Assembly (NCBI GenBank): GCA_964622465.1
Contig: CAZUQH010000006.1
Location: forward strand, 1-39,294
Direction of reading: 5' to 3'
DNA from: CAZUQH01 sp964622465
GTDB lineage: Bacteria > CG03 > CAZUQH01
DNA length: 39,294 bases
The first letter of the stretch is position 1. The number at the start of each line of letters is the position of its first letter. Of this stretch, positions 24,741 through 32,601 are shown piece after piece. The position numbers were made by a program, and so were the translations under genes. The notes beneath the pieces were generated by a model, which saw only the letters and a list, made by a program, of their open reading frames with translations, was not told where the DNA came from and did no database searches.

Positions 24741-25409
24741 ATGAGAAAACAAAAGGTTTTTCTGCTTACTACTGTAGCCGTAGTTTGTCCGATAATTTGG
24801 GCAGGGAGTAATGTGTTAGCAAAAGAAGCGCTGGTAATGAAAGTGCATACTGTACAGCAAGGAGATACTTTTTGTAATATTGCATCCGAGTATCTTGGAA
24901 ATGCAGATAAATGGCGTGAAGTATACGGCTACAACAGGTATATCAAAAATCCGCACTGGATTTTTCCAGGAGAAGAACTCATAATTCCAACCTATGAAGA
25001 GATTATTGAAGAGCCAGCAGCAAAAGTTGAGACCGTGGAGCAGACAGCTGAAACAGCGAAAGAGAAACAAACCCCAAAGGTGGGTGTTGACCGCATTCTT
25101 GGTGGCGTCCCTGATTTTGATGGGTATGTTGTAAAATCAGAAAGCGCATTCTCTCAAGCAGCGCTGTATGATACCGTACTTACCGACATTCATACCGAAG
25201 GTGATGTCCGACCAGGGACATACCTGCGCGGCTACGTGCAGCACCGTACAATTCGTCATCCAATAACAGGAGCTTCAGCAGGTCCGGAATATGCAGAAGC
25301 GGCAATCCTCAAAGTTATTGAAGTACATAAACATACATCCTATGCAAAAATTATTGATTGTTCCGAGCCATTGTCGGCAGGCGATGGCTTGTTCGTAGTG
25401 AGGCAGTAA
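24741..25409 (+). CDS. Secreted LysM-domain protein
   Basis: 222 residues. A signal peptide is visible (MRKQK, hydrophobic to about residue 25, cleavage near VLA-KE). One LysM domain covers about 35-82 (HTVQQGDTFCNIASEYLGN...PGEELIIP), which binds peptidoglycan or related glycans. A short Glu/Thr-rich linker follows, then a C-terminal domain of about 100 residues I do not recognise, with mostly beta-strand-like character. GGAGGTG lies upstream of ATG 24741. The stop overlaps the next start by TAATG. Probably an envelope protein of the periplasm or cell wall. Confidence 0.85.
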   Translation: MRKQKVFLLTTVAVVCPIIWAGSNVLAKEALVMKVHTVQQGDTFCNIASEYLGNADKWREVYGYNRYIKNPHWIFPGEELIIPTYEEIIEEPAAKVETVEQTAETAKEKQTPKVGVDRILGGVPDFDGYVVKSESAFSQAALYDTVLTDIHTEGDVRPGTYLRGYVQHRTIRHPITGASAGPEYAEAAILKVIEVHKHTSYAKIIDCSEPLSAGDGLFVVRQ

Positions 25410-26116
25410 TGCGAGTTTATAACAAAATAAGAACCTGCCCTTCGGGTAGAACCTTTTCACTTGAAAAACAATTCTCGGGCCCAAGCGTGATAGGATTTGT
25501 TACTACAGTTGTAATTTGCCTGGGTATTCTGTGGGTTGGATGCAATCCTGACAAGAAAAATATAAGAACGCAAACAGAGGGAGGGAATGAAATGGCTGTT
25601 AAGAATGCTGTGATGATTATTGCTCCTACAAACTTCCGTGACGAGGAATATCTGGAACCGCGGCAGATTATTGAAGGTGCAGGTATTAACGTTACAGTTG
25701 CTTCAATTAAACCAGGTATCTGCTCTGGAACCTATGGTGCGCGTGCAGAAGCAGAACGCTCGATTTCTGATATCAACGCTGGCGATTTTGACGCAGTGGT
25801 ATTTATTGGCGGAAATGGTTCCAGCGTGTATTGGGATAATTCAGATGCACACAGGTTATGCCGCGAAGCGCACCAACATGGTAAAATACTTGCAGCGATA
25901 TGTATTGCACCAGTTACGCTTGCAAGGGCAGGTGTACTTAAGGGGCGCCGCGCCACTGTTTGGGCTGGTGAGAAAAACCAGCTCTCGAGCGTCACGGGTG
26001 TTAAGTATACGGGCGCTGACTTGGAGGTAGATGGCCGGATAATAACTGCAAATGGGCCACAGGCAGCTAAGAGATTTGGTGACAAGATAGTTGAAATGAT
26101 GGGAGAAATAAGATAA
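25409..26116 (+). CDS. DJ-1/PfpI family protein with possible membrane anchor
   Basis: The catalytic domain is a DJ-1/PfpI glutamine-amidotransferase-like fold: AVMIIAP, FRDEEYLEP with the conserved acidic residue, and AAICIAPVTLARAG holding the nucleophile-elbow Cys; the His that often follows Cys is Ile here. From ATG 25409 (overlapping the LysM stop) the product has 235 residues and a hydrophobic segment ending LGILWVGC, which resembles a lipoprotein signal although Trp at the -3 position is unusual. In-frame GTG 25487 would give a shorter signal peptide. ATG 25592 has an excellent GGGAGGG site six bases upstream and would give a cytoplasmic 174-residue protein. Deglycase, protease or chaperone function cannot be chosen. 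Confidence 0.8.
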   Translation: MRVYNKIRTCPSGRTFSLEKQFSGPSVIGFVTTVVICLGILWVGCNPDKKNIRTQTEGGNEMAVKNAVMIIAPTNFRDEEYLEPRQIIEGAGINVTVASIKPGICSGTYGARAEAERSISDINAGDFDAVVFIGGNGSSVYWDNSDAHRLCREAHQHGKILAAICIAPVTLARAGVLKGRRATVWAGEKNQLSSVTGVKYTGADLEVDGRIITANGPQAAKRFGDKIVEMMGEIR

Positions 26117-26153
26117 CAACCGCTTAGTTCTAAAAAATATTTCCCTTCAGAAA

Positions 26154-27293
26154 TTATTTCTTGGTGGCTGGGTAACGCTGTCGCAGGATTTCGCAGGCGC
26201 AGGAAAACAGTTTTATTATTTCAGGAATATGAAAGGTGTAAAGAGCAAGTACGCCTGATTGTCGCCAGGAAAAATGCACATGACTGAACAGGTCTATAAG
26301 AAAGAACTTATGCGAAATATGCATATCTTTTGTAGCTTTTGCGAGGCGTATACTTTCAAAATACGGCGATAAACTGTCATTCCTGGAGTGTAAAATAATA
26401 AGATGGCTAGAGAAATGCTCGAGAAATCTATCGGTTGATTGCGATTCCAGAATCCTTCTTTGATATGGGGAAAGAAGGGTTAAAGTGCGCAAGTGATCTT
26501 TACAGGTTATTAAAGAAAGGAACTGACGCCCTTCACGGGAAAGGCATTTTTCCATATTGTTTATGTCAGCTGCAAAGTCTTTCTTTTTCTGCTGCGCGAT
26601 TTTAAGTAGTATTTCCTGGTCATGAGGATTTGTTACAAAGTCGGTATTCTTTTCCAGAAAAACCCATCTTCCATCCGCTGGTGATGGTAGAGTTTGGGCG
26701 TATGGATATTTTCCCGACAAATGGTGAAGCACAAGGGCGTACGAGTCGTAGTATCCGCCAAATGATATTACGAATTTGACTCTCGAACTGATTGATGGCC
26801 TGGTAGCAGCGATAATCGAAGCAGGGCCACTAAATGAAATTCCCATAATCCCTGCTGCACGTTCGTCAACGTCAGGACGGTTTACCAGCGTTTGGAATGC
26901 ACGTTCTACCTGGTCAGTGGTTTCCGGTCTTATTTTCATCTGTCGCGCAAAGGTGAAATCAGCGAGCATAGTCGTGAACCCGCTTGCAGCGAAAACCTTT
27001 GCCACGTGATTTAAGAAAGGGTTATCCATGCCATCTGGATTTGCTCCATGTACAAGCAATAGAGCGGGACGTGGTTTTAGAGATGGTATGTAATACAAAG
27101 TTCCACGGAGGTCGCTTTCTCCGTAAGGAATTTGAATGTTTTTTGATTTGATATGAGGAGAAAGAGGGAAAGATAGAAACATCAGGTGTGGTATTGCTAT
27201 AATGGCACGTCCTATCGTTTCCACCTGGCGCCGGAAAACCAGCGCAAGTACCACGATAATGAATAAAACAACGAACGCTCCCAAGCAAGACAT
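26154..27293 (-). CDS. Membrane-anchored alpha/beta hydrolase
   Basis: 379 residues on the minus strand, the only clear gene of that orientation. An N-terminal hydrophobic segment (about 4-20) should anchor it in the membrane. LLLVHGANPDG (79-89) is the oxyanion strand-loop, GISFSG (151-156) the nucleophile elbow with S153, and a late Asp (HSRNDSLSP) and His (HVHF) could complete the triad. Similar to dienelactone-hydrolase or acyl-peptidase-like enzymes; substrate unknown. It converges on the DJ-1/PfpI gene with 37 nt between, and its 5' end overlaps that of the divergent tRNA nucleotidyltransferase gene. Confidence 0.8.
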   Translation of the reverse strand: MSCLGAFVVLFIIVVLALVFRRQVETIGRAIIAIPHLMFLSFPLSPHIKSKNIQIPYGESDLRGTLYYIPSLKPRPALLLVHGANPDGMDNPFLNHVAKVFAASGFTTMLADFTFARQMKIRPETTDQVERAFQTLVNRPDVDERAAGIMGISFSGPASIIAATRPSISSRVKFVISFGGYYDSYALVLHHLSGKYPYAQTLPSPADGRWVFLEKNTDFVTNPHDQEILLKIAQQKKKDFAADINNMEKCLSREGRQFLSLITCKDHLRTLTLLSPYQRRILESQSTDRFLEHFSSHLIILHSRNDSLSPYFESIRLAKATKDMHISHKFFLIDLFSHVHFSWRQSGVLALYTFHIPEIIKLFSCACEILRQRYPATKK

Positions 27294-28668
27294 AGATGTA
27301 TTATATAGCAGAATTGCCAGGAAATGTCAACGGATTTTTGGTGGTATTTTAAGGGAGATAGAATACGCAAGACAGTTGACGGACTGTCCAGTATGGCTTG
27401 TCGGGGGTGCGGTACGAGATATTATATGTCATTGCGAGGTCAGCGTAGCTGACCGAAGCAATCTCATTACTGGTACGGGATTGTATACGCGGTCTCGCAA
27501 TGACAATGTTGATATTGACCTTGTTGTTTGTGGCGACTGGAGAAGATTTACAAGCGGACTTGCAAGAAAATTCGGAGCAAAACCAACTTTTTTTCCACAA
27601 TTTCTTGGAGGACATTTTACCATTCAGACAGAAAAAAATAAGTACGAAGTTAATATTACTCATACTCGCAGGGAATCGTATATCAAGCCTGGCTCACTTC
27701 CACGAGTAGCGCCAACGACGCTTGAAGAAGATTTGGGACGCCGCGATTTTGCTATGAATGCTATTGCTGTTTCACTCAATCCAGAAAACTATCTGCAAAT
27801 TATAGATGCTTATGATGGTATTGAGGACATTCTACATAAGCGCATACGGGTTCTAAAGAAGGACAGTTTCAGGGAAGACCCGACCAGAATTATAAGAGCT
27901 ATCCGCTATGAAGTGCGGCTCGGCTTCCGTATGACGCAGGACACTCTGACCCGGATGAAAAATGCGATTAATGCCGGTCATATTGCACATATACCGGGCG
28001 AGCGCTTTCGGGATGAACTTGTGCTCAATTTGAAAGAACGCACTGCTTATGAGGGCATTCTCCGTCTCTTCAAATATGGTGTTTTTAGTTCCGTATGGCC
28101 AGAATTGACTATGACCACTGCAAAAAAGCGTTATATTCAACGGATAATTACCGGATGGGAATCATTGCGTAAGCTGGATTTAGGTGTTCCTGTTGATAGA
28201 TGGTTATGCTTGTTGATTGCGATATGCTGGGGCGCTTCCCGTAATAGCACGGGAGAAAAATCGTTGCTTCTCAAAAGAGAAATCGCAAAACATCTGGGGT
28301 TGGATAAGCGGCAATCGCAGGCGCTTATCAACTCAGAAGTGCAAATCAGGAAAGCGCAAAGAATAATTTACAAAAGGGATACAAGTGCATCTGCAATTAC
28401 AACTGCACTTGATGGTTGCGGTGAATATGCACTTGCTATACTGTTTCTTGTTGTAACATCAAGACGCGCAAAAAACCAAGTTATGCGTTACGTTAACGAC
28501 TGGAAAAAGAGAAAGCCACTGCTTAACGGTAACGACTTAAAAAAGATGGGTTTGGAACCAGGACCCGGGTTTCAGAAAATCCTGACTGAGCTCCGACTGG
28601 CACAGATAGACGGTAAGATATCTAACCGTCGCCAGGCAAAACAATTTGTCCTGTCGTCTAATAGCTAA
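27259..28668 (+). CDS. cca: CCA-adding enzyme/poly(A) polymerase-family tRNA nucleotidyltransferase with repeat insertion
   Basis: 469 residues of the class II nucleotidyltransferase family, which adds or repairs the tRNA 3' CCA end. WLVGGAVRD (47-54) and the metal-binding DID (85-87) are normally about 8 residues apart but here are separated by 30; residues 57-82 are encoded by a palindromic repeat (27428-27504) inserted in frame. RRDFAMNAIA, DPTRIIRAIRYEVRLGF and PGERFRDEL follow as usual. The long C-terminal part resembles the extended CCA/poly(A) polymerase forms. ATG 27259 is chosen; ATG 27202 would add 19 residues. The first 35 nt overlap the divergent hydrolase gene. CCA- versus A-adding specificity is not decided. 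Confidence 0.88.
   Translation: MNKTTNAPKQDIDVLYSRIARKCQRIFGGILREIEYARQLTDCPVWLVGGAVRDIICHCEVSVADRSNLITGTGLYTRSRNDNVDIDLVVCGDWRRFTSGLARKFGAKPTFFPQFLGGHFTIQTEKNKYEVNITHTRRESYIKPGSLPRVAPTTLEEDLGRRDFAMNAIAVSLNPENYLQIIDAYDGIEDILHKRIRVLKKDSFREDPTRIIRAIRYEVRLGFRMTQDTLTRMKNAINAGHIAHIPGERFRDELVLNLKERTAYEGILRLFKYGVFSSVWPELTMTTAKKRYIQRIITGWESLRKLDLGVPVDRWLCLLIAICWGASRNSTGEKSLLLKREIAKHLGLDKRQSQALINSEVQIRKAQRIIYKRDTSASAITTALDGCGEYALAILFLVVTSRRAKNQVMRYVNDWKKRKPLLNGNDLKKMGLEPGPGFQKILTELRLAQIDGKISNRRQAKQFVLSSNS
27428..27504. repeat. Cargo-free palindromic repeat inserted in frame inside the tRNA nucleotidyltransferase gene
   Basis: Perfect 11-bp inverted ends: GTCATTGCGAG (27428-27438) and CTCGCAATGAC (27494-27504). 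The left part has the hairpin GTCAGC-GTA-GCTGAC (27439-27453) and inner arm CGAAGCAATCTC (27454-27465); the centre is ATTACTGGTAC (27466-27476); the right inner arm is diverged (GGGATTGTATACG). The element is translated with no stop codon, and the reading frame of the gene continues on both sides. Confidence 0.9.
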
Positions 28669-28688
28669 AATGCTATAACATACCACAG

Positions 28689-28716
28689 TTGATTTCCCGC
28701 ACAAAATTGATATAAT
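28689..28716 (+). promoter_or_regulatory. Sigma70-type promoter upstream of the AbiEii-like pair
   Basis: TTGATT (28689-28694), 16-bp spacer and a consensus TATAAT (28711-28716) lie just after the tRNA nucleotidyltransferase gene and about 85 nt before the first toxin-antitoxin-like gene. The predicted leader contains an imperfect hairpin at 28745-28774. This may also be the nearest promoter for the long operon beginning with the site-2 protease. Confidence 0.6.
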
Positions 28717-28744
28717 ATACTTGCAGTTTACCAGACAACGCCGT

Positions 28745-28774
28745 AACTCCCCCTCGCTTTAGCGATAGAGAGTT
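28745..28774. repeat. Imperfect inverted repeat in the leader of the AbiEii-like pair
   Basis: AACTC...TCGCT-TT-AGCGA...GAGTT with a mismatched bulge: a 30-nt imperfect palindrome between the promoter and first gene. Arms are unlike the GTCATTGCGAG family. It could be a regulator-binding site, a hairpin in the leader, or another dispersed repeat; only one copy is seen in this window. Confidence 0.5.
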
Positions 28775-28800
28775 GTCAAGGTATCACTCACAAAAAAGGC

Positions 28801-29154
28801 ATGGGGCTGGTGATGGGAAACGCAGCAGTAATTGACCATGCAGATGATATTATGAAAAAATTACCTGGTTTTTTAAAAAAATATTTTTGGGATGTAGAGT
28901 TTGAAAAATTAGATGCGGAAGCGTATTCCCGGGACATATTGGCGAGATTGCTTGAGCATGGTGATAAAAAGGCGATTAGTTGGATGAAGAGAAATTTTAC
29001 CAAAGATCAGATTGAAGATGTTTTATTTCATTATCGCAGCGTTTCACCGCAGAGCGCAAATTTTTGGGCGTTAATTTTTGATATCGATAAAAAGGAAATT
29101 TTGTGTTTACAAAAACCTTATTTGGAGATGCGAAGAAGGCATTGGCCGTATTAG
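28801..29154 (+). CDS. Small protein upstream of AbiEii (DUF6922-like putative antitoxin)
   Basis: 117 residues without a recognisable DNA-binding wing or AbiEi architecture. The core (PGFLKKYFWDVEFEKLDAE, then ILARLLEHGDKKAISWM and SPQSANFWALIFDI) resembles the small DUF6922-type proteins commonly found directly upstream of AbiEii-like nucleotidyltransferases; this identification is from memory of the family. ATG 28801 is used; 28813 and 28846 are alternatives and the conserved part begins after 28846. The C-terminus overlaps the next gene by 52 nt in another frame. Composition is noticeably AT- and Lys-rich compared with neighbours, suggesting transfer. Antitoxin role is inferred from position. 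Confidence 0.6.
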   Translation: MGLVMGNAAVIDHADDIMKKLPGFLKKYFWDVEFEKLDAEAYSRDILARLLEHGDKKAISWMKRNFTKDQIEDVLFHYRSVSPQSANFWALIFDIDKKEILCLQKPYLEMRRRHWPY

Positions 29155-29747
29155 GCAAATCGCATCTGCTGGATAACACCTATTTGGCAGGCGGTACAGC
29201 CTGCGCCTTACAAATAGGGCACAGGATTTCTGTAGATTTAGATTTCTTCACCCCAAAGGAATTTGATGCTAAAGAGCTGAGCCGCTCTTTGAAAAAAGTC
29301 GGTAAGTTTAAAGCAGAGAAACAAAGTTGGGGAACTATCTTAGGTACTTTAGAAGGGATAAAGTTTAGCATCTTTGTTTACAAATATCCTGTTTTATTCC
29401 CTTTTAAATCCATATTCGATATGAATATTCTTGATTTACGAGATATTGCGGCCATGAAAATAGACGCTATCAGCACAAGGGGCATTAGGAGAGATTTTAT
29501 AGATCTTTATTTTATATGCCAAAAGGGGATATCCTTAAGTGAAATATTGTCGTTTTATGACCGTAAATACGGCACTTTAGCTTCCAACGTTATTCATATC
29601 CAAAAGAGTTTAGTTTATTTTATGGATGCTGAAGCAACTGCGATGCCCAGGATGTTAAAAAAAGCAACATGGGAAGATGTAAAGAAATATTTCGAAAACG
29701 AAGTAAAGAAACTGGTAGAAGACACTAATGTGATAATAACAAAATGA
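29103..29747 (+). CDS. AbiEii-type nucleotidyltransferase, putative toxin
   Basis: 214 residues of the AbiEii/DUF1814 nucleotidyltransferase family, the toxin side of type IV (AbiE) toxin-antitoxin and phage-abortive systems. LAGGT (28-32) and HRISVDLDFF (40-49) carry the GG and DxD catalytic motifs (D45, D47); a later conserved block is LRDIAAMKIDAI and RRDFIDLYFI. Starts at GTG 29103 inside the preceding gene; stop overlaps the site-2 protease start by ATGA. AT-rich codon use suggests recent acquisition. Known family members transfer nucleotides to tRNA or proteins; the target here is unknown. Confidence 0.82.
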   Translation: MFTKTLFGDAKKALAVLGKSHLLDNTYLAGGTACALQIGHRISVDLDFFTPKEFDAKELSRSLKKVGKFKAEKQSWGTILGTLEGIKFSIFVYKYPVLFPFKSIFDMNILDLRDIAAMKIDAISTRGIRRDFIDLYFICQKGISLSEILSFYDRKYGTLASNVIHIQKSLVYFMDAEATAMPRMLKKATWEDVKKYFENEVKKLVEDTNVIITK

Positions 29748-30385
29748 CACAGATTCCGCTGTGGATTCAACTTATAATCCTGTTTTTTTCCATAGTAGTG
29801 CATGAGTGCAGTCATGGCTGGGTAGCGAACCAGCTAGGTGACCCAACAGCACGATTGAGTGGACGGCTTACCCTGAATCCATTACCTCATATTGACATAA
29901 TGGGCACGATCCTTTTACCACTTATTTTGATTATTACCCACTCACCGATATTGTTTGGATGGGCAAAACCGGTGCCGATAAATCCTTATAACTTTGTAAA
30001 TCCACGCAGGGATATGATGAAAGTTGCTTTTGGCGGGCCAGGTTCAAATTTAGCTCTTGCTCTGGTTGCATCGGGGTTATTCTGGCTTACAAATGCACTC
30101 GTAGGTTATAATATTTCTACACAGTTATGGATGAATACGCTTTTGTTTATGGGTTTCATAAATATTTTGCTCGCGGTGTTCAACCTTGTACCTATTCCAC
30201 CACTTGATGGTTCGCGAATCGTATCGGGATTGTTGCCGCCACATGCTGCTATGACATACGAGAGGATTACGCCAATGGGGTTCTTTATAATATTTATACT
30301 GTTGTTTACCGGCGTGCTCTGGTATTTACTTGGGCCAGTGCTTAATTTCTTTATGCATATTCTGTTTGGGCCCGGATTAATGTGA
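29744..30385 (+). CDS. Site-2 protease (M50 family membrane metalloprotease)
   Basis: 213-residue polytopic membrane protein. HECSH (20-24) within the first transmembrane helix is the HExxH zinc motif; the third ligand is in PPLDGSRI near the C-terminal half. The compact form without a PDZ domain matches the small M50 subgroup often found next to trpS and scpA in bacteria. Intramembrane proteolysis of unknown substrates is inferred. ATG 29744 overlaps the toxin-like gene, so its original upstream sequence may have been displaced. Confidence 0.87.
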   Translation: MTQIPLWIQLIILFFSIVVHECSHGWVANQLGDPTARLSGRLTLNPLPHIDIMGTILLPLILIITHSPILFGWAKPVPINPYNFVNPRRDMMKVAFGGPGSNLALALVASGLFWLTNALVGYNISTQLWMNTLLFMGFINILLAVFNLVPIPPLDGSRIVSGLLPPHAAMTYERITPMGFFIIFILLFTGVLWYLLGPVLNFFMHILFGPGLM

Positions 30386-31365
30386 TGAAAGAAAGAATAC
30401 TGAGCGGCATGAGACCCACGGGTAAGCTCCATCTCGGACACTTCGTTGGCGCACTTACGAACTGGGTAGCACTGCAGGATAAATACGAATGCTTTTACAT
30501 GGTTGCTGACTGGCATGCACTTGATACGGAATATGCAAATACGGACAAGCTTCGTGAGAATACGGAAGAGATGGTTCTGGACTGGCTCGCTTTTGGGCTG
30601 GACCCGAAGCGTTCATGCCTGTTCATTCAGTCGCACGTCCCGGAACACGCTGTGCTTAATATCATATTTTCAACGATTACCCCTGTTTCGTGGCTTGAGC
30701 GCTGCCCTACGTACAAGCAACAGTTGCAAGAACTATCTGACCGCGAGATTCGTACCCATGGGTTTCTCGGATATCCGGTGCTGCAGGCAGTGGATATTCT
30801 TATTTACAAGGCAACGCGTGTTCCGGTAGGTGAAGACCAGTTGCCCCATCTTGAGTTAACCCGTGAAATTGCACGGAGGTTCAATTATTTTTACGGTCCT
30901 CTATTTCCGGAACCGCAGGCGTTGCTCACAAAGTCAAGCCGTCTTCCTGGTACCGACGGCCGTAAGATGAGTAAATCATACGGGAACAGCATTCTTCTTT
31001 CTGATTCAGAAAAAGAGATTGAAAGAAAGATAAAAAATATGATAACCGACCCAGAAAGGATTCATGCAAATGACGCCGGCCACCCGGATGCATGTGTTGC
31101 TTACCAGTATTGGAAGGCGTTTGCGCCAGAGCGCGCATCTGAAATTGAGCCGCAGTGTAAACATGGCAAGGTTGGTTGCGTTGCGTGTAAGAAAGAACTT
31201 GCCGAAATTGTGATTACTACGCTCAGGCCTTATCAGGAAAAGAGGCATGAATACGAAAAACAAAAGAATCTGGTAAGAGAGATACTTGAAGATGGTTCTA
31301 TGAAGGCGCGTAAAATCGCTTCTGAGACGTTAGCAGAGGCGAATGAATTAATAAAGATGTGGTAG
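30385..31365 (+). CDS. trpS: Tryptophanyl-tRNA synthetase
   Basis: 326-residue class I aminoacyl-tRNA synthetase. GMRPTGKLHLGHFVGAL contains the HIGH motif as HLGH, GEDQLPHLELTREIARRFN is the tryptophan-site helix, and GRKMSKSYGN is the KMSKS loop. ATG 30385 shares a base with the preceding TGA stop; a GTG three bases earlier is the alternative. The C-terminal insert with CxxGxxGCxxC-like cysteines (CKHGKVGCVACK) is usual for TrpS of many anaerobes. scpA begins 2 nt after the stop. Confidence 0.96.
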   Translation: MKERILSGMRPTGKLHLGHFVGALTNWVALQDKYECFYMVADWHALDTEYANTDKLRENTEEMVLDWLAFGLDPKRSCLFIQSHVPEHAVLNIIFSTITPVSWLERCPTYKQQLQELSDREIRTHGFLGYPVLQAVDILIYKATRVPVGEDQLPHLELTREIARRFNYFYGPLFPEPQALLTKSSRLPGTDGRKMSKSYGNSILLSDSEKEIERKIKNMITDPERIHANDAGHPDACVAYQYWKAFAPERASEIEPQCKHGKVGCVACKKELAEIVITTLRPYQEKRHEYEKQKNLVREILEDGSMKARKIASETLAEANELIKMW

Positions 31366-31367
31366 TT

Positions 31368-32093
31368 ATGAATAGTCCTCTGGAAGTCAATACTTCATAT
31401 TTTCAGGGTCCGCTAAATCTTTTGATTGAACTTATCAAAAGAGAAGATATAGAAATAGGCAGGGTGATTCTTGCGGAACTAACAGGATGGTTTCTTGAAG
31501 AATGGGAGCGCCAGGCAAAGTCAATAACAGCAGGAATCGAATTCCTGGATGGCGCCTCTTCTCTTATCTGGCTTAAGTCAGTACTCTTATTGCCGCAACA
31601 GGAAAATACAGAAGAAGAGGCAGAGTTAAAACCAGAACTGGATATACACAGAGAACGTGCATATCGCCAGTTTGTTGATTTGTGTGAATTGCTCAAACAG
31701 AGGCAACTCTGGCGTTCTCAGATTTTTACAAGGCCTGTGCCTAAATTTACAGATGATGATTACGTATTGGATGTAGGGCTGTTTGACCTTGTGGCAGCAT
31801 TCCAGCAGGTACTTACAAACCGTACTGAGGAGCCGTCCCCAAAAGAAATAATTGTTGACGAGATAACTGTACAGGACAGGATAAAGTACATTTTAAAAGC
31901 TTTTTCAGGCAGAAGGTACGTCCATTTTTCTTCCGTTTTTGGAGAGCGTGCCAGCCGGCAGGAGCTTATTGTTACATTTCTCGCAATTCTGGAGCTTATA
32001 AAGGTAGGCAAAATATTTGCACGTCAACTAAAATTATTCGGGGATATCCGGCTATACGCAAATTACGCAAATGGAAAAGCAGGAATTAATTAG
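31368..32093 (+). CDS. scpA: Segregation and condensation protein A
   Basis: 241-residue kleisin that bridges SMC heads. The N-terminal FQGPLNLLIELIKREDIEIGRVILAELT helix-bundle and the winged-helix C-terminus (QELIVTFLAILELIKVGKIFARQ) match ScpA. ATG 31368, 2 nt after the trpS stop, gives the normal start; GTG 31359 would overlap trpS. scpB overlaps by 23 nt. Works with Smc encoded at 18.9 kb. Confidence 0.93.
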   Translation: MNSPLEVNTSYFQGPLNLLIELIKREDIEIGRVILAELTGWFLEEWERQAKSITAGIEFLDGASSLIWLKSVLLLPQQENTEEEAELKPELDIHRERAYRQFVDLCELLKQRQLWRSQIFTRPVPKFTDDDYVLDVGLFDLVAAFQQVLTNRTEEPSPKEIIVDEITVQDRIKYILKAFSGRRYVHFSSVFGERASRQELIVTFLAILELIKVGKIFARQLKLFGDIRLYANYANGKAGIN

Positions 32094-32601
32094 AGTAATA
32101 GAAGCGCTGCTTTTTGCTCAAGCCCTGCCAGTATCTGTCAGTAAGCTCGGACAGGTTACCGGGGCGACTGAAGAACAGATTGTACAGGCGGTTGATGGGC
32201 TGCGTGAATTGTTGGATAAAAACGGACATGCGCTTACGGTCAATAAGGTTGCTGGCGGCTATGAGTTGGGCACGAGACCTGAATATTCTTCATATATTAA
32301 AAAGCTGTTCAAGGAAGAAACAACCCTTACACTGTCGCGCTCGGCGCTCGAAACTCTCGCTATAACCGCTTACAATCAGCCAGTTACTCGCGCTGCGATT
32401 GAGTCGGTGCGTGGAGTTGATGCAAGCGGGTGCCTGAGGACGCTTATGGAAAGAAAACTTATCAGGATTGCGGGACGTAAGCGCGCGCCAGGCAGACCGT
32501 TGGTTTACGCTACCACAGAACATTTCCTGAGGACTTTTGGGTTGAATGACCTTTCGGAGATGCCGCGTTTAGAGGAAGCGCAGGAGCAGAGGGGTGAATG
32601 A
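32071..32601 (+). CDS. scpB: Segregation and condensation protein B
   Basis: 176-residue tandem winged-helix protein that binds ScpA. IEALLFAQALPVSVSKL at the N-terminus, and the conserved ALETLAITAYNQPVTRAAIESVRGVDASG block and RKLIRIAGRKRAPGRPLVYATTEHFLRTFGL confirm ScpB. ATG 32071 lies within the end of scpA. Stop overlaps pheA by ATGA. Confidence 0.95.
   Translation: MEKQELIRVIEALLFAQALPVSVSKLGQVTGATEEQIVQAVDGLRELLDKNGHALTVNKVAGGYELGTRPEYSSYIKKLFKEETTLTLSRSALETLAITAYNQPVTRAAIESVRGVDASGCLRTLMERKLIRIAGRKRAPGRPLVYATTEHFLRTFGLNDLSEMPRLEEAQEQRGE

Noticed and set aside
26117..26153. Bidirectional terminator between the convergent DJ-1/PfpI and hydrolase genes
   Set aside because: Only AGAAAT-T-ATTTCT is palindromic, with a one-base loop and no GC-rich stem; support is too weak.
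27198..27203. TATAAT upstream of the tRNA nucleotidyltransferase gene as its promoter
   Set aside because: No recognisable -35 at 16-18 bp and it lies inside the hydrolase coding sequence; kept only as a possibility.
27428..27504. Frameshift or pseudogene in the tRNA nucleotidyltransferase
   Set aside because: The frame remains open through the insert and all downstream motifs are intact in the same frame.
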